Below, piece by piece: positions 58,508-64,000 of a stretch of 64,000 nt of DNA. Position 1 is the first letter of the stretch; each line of letters begins with the position of its first letter. Made by a program: the position numbers and the translations under genes. The DNA is taken from contig NZ_LUTN01000005.1 of assembly GCF_002111595.1 (NCBI RefSeq), forward strand, positions 180,425 to 244,424. The letters are read 5' to 3'. The notes under the pieces were generated by a model, which was not told the DNA's origin, did no database searches, and saw nothing but the letters and a program-made list of their open reading frames with translations. The stretch is from Lonsdalea britannica. GTDB taxonomy: Bacteria > Pseudomonadota > Gammaproteobacteria > Enterobacterales > Enterobacteriaceae.

Positions 58508-60015
58508 ATGCAACCTTTACTGCAACTGCACGGCATTACCAAATCCTTTCCGGGCGTCAAAGCGCTATCCGGCGCGGGGTTGAACGTCTATCCGGGCAAA
58601 GTCATGGCGCTGGTGGGCGAGAACGGCGCGGGTAAATCCACTCTGATGAAAGTGTTGACCGGGATCTATCGCAAAGACGCCGGGAGCCTGCATTTTCTCG
58701 GCGAAGACGTCGCCTTTAGCGGACCCAAGGCGTCGCAGGAAGCGGGGATCGGCATCATCCATCAGGAGCTGAATCTGATCCCGCAGCTGACCATCGCAGA
58801 AAATATCTTCCTGGGACGAGAATTTACGACGCCGCTCGGCCGCATCGACTGGAAACGCATGTATGCCGAAGCGGATCGCCTGCTGCAGCGGTTAAACCTG
58901 CGTTATGACAGCCGTCGACCGGTAGGAGAGCTGTCGATTGGCGATCAGCAAATGGTGGAAATCGCCAAGGTGCTCAGTTTTGAGTCGAAGGTCATCGTCA
59001 TGGATGAGCCCACGGACGCGTTGACCGATACCGAAACCGCCTCTTTATTCAGCGTCATCGGCGAGTTGAAGGCGCAAGGCTGCGGGCTGGTCTACATCTC
59101 TCATCGCCTGAAAGAGATTTTTGAGGTGTGCGACGATGTCACGGTAATGCGCGACGGGCAGTTTATCGGCGAGCTTCCGATTGGCGATCTGCAGGAAGAG
59201 CGGCTGATCGAGATGATGGTGGGTCGCAAGCTCGAAGATCAATATCCTCGCCTCGCTCAGGCGCCGGGGGCAGTTCGGATGCGCGTCGATCGGGTCTCCG
59301 GGCCGGGCGTAGAGCCGGTCAGCTTTACCTTGCGCAAGGGTGAGATTCTCGGCGTTTCCGGTCTGATGGGCGCGGGTCGCACAGAGTTGATGAAAATCCT
59401 CTACGGCGCGTTGCCCCGTACAGGCGGCACGGTAACGCTGGATGGCCGGGATGTCGTGACGCGTTCACCGCAAGACGGTTTGGCGAACGGCATCGTTTAT
59501 ATCTCCGAGGACCGCAAGCGCGACGGGCTGGTGCTCGGCATGTCGGTAAAGGAAAACATGTCTCTGACGGCGCTACGTTATTTCAGCCATACCAACGGAA
59601 CGCTGAAACACGGTGAGGAAGCGCAGGCCGTGAGCGACTTTATCCGCCTGTTTCATATTCGTACGCCCTCCATGGATCAGCCCATCGGGCTACTTTCCGG
59701 CGGCAATCAGCAAAAAGTGGCGATAGCGCGCGGCTGATGACGCGGCCGAAGGTGTTGATTCTTGATGAACCGACCCGCGGCGTGGATGTCGGCGCCAAAA
59801 AGGAAATCTACCAGTTGATTAACCAGTTCAAGCAGGAAGGGCTGAGCATCATTCTGGTGTCGTCGGAAATGCCCGAAGTTCTGGGGATGAGCGACCGCAT
59901 CCTCGTGATGCACGAAGGGCGTCTGAGCGGCGAATTCTCCCGCGATGAAGCGACGCAGGAAGCGTTGATGGCGGCCGCCGTCGGAAAACCACACTACAGC
60001 ATAGAGCAGGAGTAA
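58508..60015 (+). pseudogene. rbsA: Ribose ABC transporter ATP-binding protein, frameshifted
   Basis: A tandem ATPase with two nucleotide-binding domains. Domain 1 has Walker [10 protein letters not shown] and Walker [14 protein letters not shown]; domain 2 has [12 protein letters not shown], the signature [14 protein letters not shown] and Walker [15 protein letters not shown]. The frame breaks between signature and Walker B of domain 2, at the base run at 59734: adding one C gives [13 protein letters not shown] and 502 residues (501 in E. coli). As it stands, the product is cut at residue 409 before the second Walker B. The ATG at 58508 follows rbsD closely. Confidence 0.92.
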
Positions 60016-60022
60016 GGCCGAA

Positions 60023-60991
60023 ATGAGCACTCACACTATCCTCGCAAAGCGCCGCTTCGGCAAAGCGTGGCTGTTGGAACAAAAGTCGTTAATCGCGCTG
60101 CTAATCCTAATCGCGGTGGTGTCGGCGTTGAGCCCCAACTTCTTCACCCTGAACAATCTGTTCAACATTCTGCAGCAGACGTCGGTCAACGCCATTATGG
60201 CGGTGGGGATGACGCTGGTGATCCTCTCCTCGGGCATTGATTTATCCGTGGGATCGCTGCTGGCGCTGACCGGCGCGGTGGCGGCGTCGCTGGTGGGGAT
60301 GGAGGTCAATGCGCTGGTGGCAGTGTTCGCCGCGCTGGGGTTGGGGGCGGCTATCGGCGCGGGCACCGGCTTCATTGTCGCCAAAGGTCGCGTACAGGCG
60401 TTTATTGCGACGTTAGTCATGATGTTGCTGTTACGCGGCGTCACCATGGTTTACACCAACGGCAGCCCGATCAATGCCGGCTTTTCCGCGTCGGCGGATG
60501 TGTTGGGCTGGTTCGGCATTGGGCGTCCGCTGGGCGTGCCGACGCCTATCTGGTTAATGGCGGGCGTCTTTCTGGCGGCGTGGTACGTGCTCCATCACAC
60601 CCGCTTCGGACGCTACATCTATGCACTGGGCGGCAATGAGGCGGCGACTCGCCTCTCCGGCATCAGCGTGGATAAGGTCAAAATTGCGGTCTACGCGCTG
60701 TGCGGCCTGCTGTCGGCGCTGGCGGGTATTATTGAAGTCGCTCGTCTGTCGTCCGCTCAGCCTACGGCGGGGTCGGGTTATGAGCTGGATGCCATCGCCG
60801 CCGTCGTTCTGGGCGGTACCAGCCTGGCGGGCGGTAAAGGGCGTGTCATGGGTACGCTGATTGGCGCATTGATTCTTGGATTTTTGAACAATGGGCTGAA
60901 TCTGCTGGGCGTATCGTCTTACTACCAAATGATCGTCAAAGCGGCCGTGATTCTGCTGGCGGTTCTGGTAGACAACAAAAGCAGTAAATAA
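60023..60991 (+). CDS. rbsC: Ribose ABC transporter permease
   Basis: A 322-residue inner-membrane permease of the CUT2 type. The hydrophobic protein has the typical [37 protein letters not shown] and [49 protein letters not shown] blocks. Starts 7 bases after rbsA. Intact. Confidence 0.97.
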   Translation: MSTHTILAKRRFGKAWLLEQKSLIALLILIAVVSALSPNFFTLNNLFNILQQTSVNAIMAVGMTLVILSSGIDLSVGSLLALTGAVAASLVGMEVNALVAVFAALGLGAAIGAGTGFIVAKGRVQAFIATLVMMLLLRGVTMVYTNGSPINAGFSASADVLGWFGIGRPLGVPTPIWLMAGVFLAAWYVLHHTRFGRYIYALGGNEAATRLSGISVDKVKIAVYALCGLLSALAGIIEVARLSSAQPTAGSGYELDAIAAVVLGGTSLAGGKGRVMGTLIGALILGFLNNGLNLLGVSSYYQMIVKAAVILLAVLVDNKSSK

Positions 60992-61017
60992 CCGTCATTG
61001 AAACAGGAATCTTAAAG

Positions 61018-61908
61018 ATGAAAATCAAAACGCTTGTGACGTTAATTTCCGCCGTTGCCTTAAGCGCAACGCTCTCCGCTCAGGTTGCGGCCAAAGAGAC
61101 CATCGCACTGGTGGTGTCGACGCTGAACAATCCCTTCTTTGTTTCATTGAAGGATGGCGTCCAGAAAGAGGCGGACAAACAAGGCTATAACCTGGTTGTG
61201 CTGGATTCGCAGAATAACCCGGCGAAAGAGTTATCAAACGTGCAGGACCTGACCGTTCGCGGCGCCCGGCTGCTGCTGATTAACCCCACCGACTCCGATG
61301 CGGTGGGAAATGCCATCAAAATGGCCAATCAGGCCAACATCCCGGTGATTACATTGGATCGCGTTGCCAGCAGCGGTAAGGTCGTCAGCCATGTGGCGTC
61401 GGACAACGCCGCTGGCGGAGCCGCAGCAGCAGACTTTATCTCCGGTAAGCTGGGCGAAGGCGCGAAAGTCATCCAGTTGGAAGGACTGGCGGGAACATCG
61501 GCGGCCCGCGAACGCGGTCGCGGTTTCATGACATCGGCAAAGCAGCACCATTTCGACATTCTGGCCAGTCAGCCGGCGGATTTTGATCGCACCAAAGGGT
61601 TGAACGTCATGCAAAATCTGCTGACGGCGCATCCTGCGGTGAAAGCGGTGTTCGCGCAAAACGACGAAATGGCGCTGGGCGCGTTGCGCGCTTTGCAGAC
61701 GGCGGGCAGAGATGATGTGCTGGTGGTGGGATTTGATGGCACGACGGACGGGATAAAAGCCGTTAACGGCGGCAAGCTGGCTGCAACGGTGGCTCAGCGC
61801 CCGGATCAGATTGGTATCATCGGCGTTCAGACGGCGGATAAAGTCCTGAAAGGCGAACAGGTACCTGCGGTGATCCCCGTCGATTTGAAGTTAATGACCA
61901 AACCATAA
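61018..61908 (+). CDS. rbsB: Periplasmic ribose-binding protein
   Basis: A 296-residue binding protein with a signal peptide (first 25 residues) and LacI-like bilobal fold. Ribose contacts are expected in STLNNPFF, the DSQNNPAKE loop, ARERGRGF and [13 protein letters not shown]. coli RbsB is also 296 residues. It serves transport and the Trg chemoreceptor in E. coli. Confidence 0.97.
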   Translation: MKIKTLVTLISAVALSATLSAQVAAKETIALVVSTLNNPFFVSLKDGVQKEADKQGYNLVVLDSQNNPAKELSNVQDLTVRGARLLLINPTDSDAVGNAIKMANQANIPVITLDRVASSGKVVSHVASDNAAGGAAAADFISGKLGEGAKVIQLEGLAGTSAARERGRGFMTSAKQHHFDILASQPADFDRTKGLNVMQNLLTAHPAVKAVFAQNDEMALGALRALQTAGRDDVLVVGFDGTTDGIKAVNGGKLAATVAQRPDQIGIIGVQTADKVLKGEQVPAVIPVDLKLMTKP

Positions 61909-61963
61909 CGTATTGACGGATGCGCCGCGGTTCAACGCGGCGTGTTCATTGGGAGAGCGTGCG

Positions 61964-62890
61964 ATGAAAGCCGGAAGACTGGTGGTGCTGGGCAGCATCA
62001 ATGCGGATCATATTCTCAATCTGGCGCAGTTCCCTTCGCCCGGTGAAACGGTGATCGGTAAGCATTATAACGTGGCCTTTGGCGGCAAAGGGGCTAATCA
62101 GGCCGTTGCGGCCGGGCGCGGTGGGGCGGATATCGCTTTTATCGCCTGCGTAGGGGCCGACGATATCGGTCAGCGTATTCGTCAGCAGCTGGCGGAAGAC
62201 CATGTCGATATCTCCGCCGTGGAGGCGGTCCCCGGTCAGACGACCGGTGTGGCGCTGATTTGGGTCAACGATGACGCTGAAAATATGATCGCCATTCACG
62301 CTGGGGCGAATGCGGCCTTGAGTCCTGGCGTAATGGCGCGGTTTCAGCAGCAGATAGCAGAGGCGTCCGCGCTGTTGATGCAACTGGAATCCCCGTTAGA
62401 AACCGTGATAGCCGCCGCTCAGTTAGCGCGGCGACACGGCACCCGTGTCATCCTCAACCCCGCGCCTGCGCGTCCTCTGCCAGATGAATTGCTCGCGCTG
62501 GTGGATATGATGACGCCTAACGAAACCGAGGCGCAGCATCTGACCGGTATTCGAGTGGAAACCGACGCTGATGCTCAGCGCGCGGCGCAGGCGCTGCATG
62601 ATAAAGGTGTGGGGTGTGTGATTATTACTTTGGGGCGTCGCGGCGCGTGGGTGAGTGAACAGGGGCATGGGCAGCTGATCCCGGGGTTTCACGTGGAGGC
62701 TGTTGATACCATCGCCGCGGGCGATACTTTCAACGGCGCTTTGCTGACAGCATTGCTCGAAGAGATGCCGATGCGGGAGGCCGTTCGTTTCGCTCATGCG
62801 GCGGCGGCAATCGCGGTAACGCGACGCGGTGGTCAGCCGTCAGTACCGTGGCGTCATGAAATAGAGGCATTTTTGCAGGAACAGGAGTGA
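61964..62890 (+). CDS. rbsK: Ribokinase
   Basis: A PfkB-family kinase of 308 residues that phosphorylates ribose to ribose-5-phosphate. Motif GGKGANQAVAAGR lies near residue 40 and the catalytic DTIAAGDTFNGAL near 250. The ATG at 61964, with GGGAGAG upstream, gives the family N terminus (VVLGSINADHILNL); the open frame starts further upstream at 61913 without support. Confidence 0.97.
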   Translation: MKAGRLVVLGSINADHILNLAQFPSPGETVIGKHYNVAFGGKGANQAVAAGRGGADIAFIACVGADDIGQRIRQQLAEDHVDISAVEAVPGQTTGVALIWVNDDAENMIAIHAGANAALSPGVMARFQQQIAEASALLMQLESPLETVIAAAQLARRHGTRVILNPAPARPLPDELLALVDMMTPNETEAQHLTGIRVETDADAQRAAQALHDKGVGCVIITLGRRGAWVSEQGHGQLIPGFHVEAVDTIAAGDTFNGALLTALLEEMPMREAVRFAHAAAAIAVTRRGGQPSVPWRHEIEAFLQEQE

Positions 62891-62893
62891 TTT

Positions 62894-63906
62894 TTGGCAA
62901 CGATGAAAGATGTCGCCCGAGTGGCGGGCGTATCCACGTCGACGGTATCCCACGTTATCAATGGCGACCGTTTTGTCAGCGAAGCCGTGCGCGAGAAAGT
63001 CTTGCAGGCGGTTAAGCAGTTGAACTACGCACCGTCCGCGTTGGCTCGGAGTCTGAAAATCAATCAAACCCGCACGATCGGTATGCTGCTGACGGCGAGC
63101 AGCAACCCCTTTTATGCGGAGGTTGTGCGCGGCGTGGAGCGCAGCTGCTATGAACGTGGCTACAGTCTGATTCTGTGTAATACGGAAGGCGACCCTGAAC
63201 GCATGAGTCGCAGTCTGGAGACGTTGTTGCAAAAGCGTGTGGATGGTCTGCTATTAATGTGTTCGGAAAGCAGCGCGCTTTCTCCTGACATCATGCGCCG
63301 CTACCCTTCTTTACCTACCGTTATGATGGACTGGGCGCCTTCGAAGGTTGCGGCGGGGTGATTAAAGACAATTCTCTGCAGGGCGGTGAGATCGCAACGC
63401 GATACCTGATAACGCAAGGCTATCGTCGTATCGCCTGCATTACCGGGCCGCTGGATAAAACCACGGCGCATAATCGTCTGGAGGGTTACCGTAAAGCGAT
63501 GGACGATGCGGGACTGCCCCGTCCTTCTTTCTATGAAGTCTCCGGCGATTTCGAATTTGCTTCTGGTTATCAAGCAATGCAGCAGTTACTGAGGCTAGAA
63601 TTGCCGCCTGAAGCGGTCTTTGCCTGTAACGATGCGATGGCGGTGGGCGTTTACCGCGCGTTGCATCAGGCCGGATTGTCTATTCCTGAAGATGTGGCGG
63701 TGATGGGGTACGACGATATAGAGCTGGCGCGCTATCTCTCTCCGCCTTTAACGACCATTCAGCAACCGAAGGATGAATTGGGCGAGCTGGCTATCGACAC
63801 CCTGCTGTATCGAATGACGGATCCTGACTCTCCGCCGAATGTTTTGACGTTGACGCCGGAGCTGGCTGTCCGGGAATCGGTAGGGAAATACCGCAATCGT
63901 TTCTGA
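62894..63906 (+). pseudogene. rbsR: Ribose operon repressor RbsR, frameshifted
   Basis: A LacI-family repressor. The TTG at 62894 starts [53 protein letters not shown], the DNA-binding and hinge helices. The core continues to MMDWAP, where the frame breaks; the other part is [34 protein letters not shown] to [11 protein letters not shown]. One added T at 63340-63341 gives [14 protein letters not shown] and a single 337-residue protein. A start at ATG 62903 would also give the MKDV N terminus. If real, truncation would remove the ribose-sensing C-terminal lobe, with the operators left unrepressed. Confidence 0.92.
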
Positions 63907-64000
63907 CGGTGTGTGAATTCTAGACGATACAGTGGTAAATCGCGGGTTTTACATACGCTTTGGGCAAAAAGAATCCACTCGATAATATTTTTCATATTAA

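Overview
The window is chromosomal DNA from an enterobacterium. The conserved block yieE-adeP-yieH, phoU-pstBACS, glmS-glmU, atpCDGAHFEBI, rsmG-mnmG, oriC, mioC-asnC, viaA-ravA, kup and rbsDACBKR follows the gene order around the replication origin of Escherichia coli. The fairly high GC and the accessory content suit a plant-associated member of the Pectobacteriaceae (Brenneria, Lonsdalea or Dickeya-like) or Erwiniaceae. That placement is inference, because no rRNA gene is present.

Layout. (1) 1-2.7 kb: the 3' end of a diterpene operon (class II cyclase with DXDD motif, class I synthase with DDXXD motif, type 2 IPP isomerase), which matches the end of the bacterial gibberellin operon (cps-ks-idi). 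(2) 3.0-7.5 kb: kdpFABC potassium pump, with no kdpDE beside it. (3) 7.6-17.5 kb: an accessory nitrogen-compound locus with a polar amino-acid ABC importer, 5-oxoprolinase subunits PxpA/B/C, a BCCP-like protein that lacks the biotinylated lysine, an SDR, an aminotransferase and a Nac-like LysR regulator. (4) 17.8-20.3 kb: an EamA exporter and an AT-rich FUSC membrane protein. (5) 20.8-23.5 kb: AegA-type flavin/Fe-S oxidoreductase and a ferredoxin-like partner. (6) 23.6-29.1 kb: yieE, adeP, yieH and a second amino-acid importer without an ATPase. (7) 29.2-34 kb: pst-phoU phosphate operon with a double Pho box. (8) 34.8-38.3 kb: amino-sugar genes glmS and glmU. (9) 38.5-45.5 kb: the complete F1Fo ATP synthase operon. 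(10) 46-50 kb: rsmG, mnmG, the replication origin oriC (three AT-rich 13-mers, DnaA boxes, many GATC sites), mioC and asnC. (11) 50-57.9 kb: viaA-ravA, kup, qseBC and ygiW. (12) 58-63.9 kb: the ribose operon with two RbsR-type palindromes in front.

Seven genes (kdpF, pxpB, ravA, kup, qseC, rbsA, rbsR) each carry one frameshift. In every case adding back one base in a short homopolymer restores a full-length protein, in most cases of the family's usual length. This is either an assembly or sequencing artefact, or recent decay confined to dispensable genes. All assignments are made by reading the sequence and recalling families; no database search was run.
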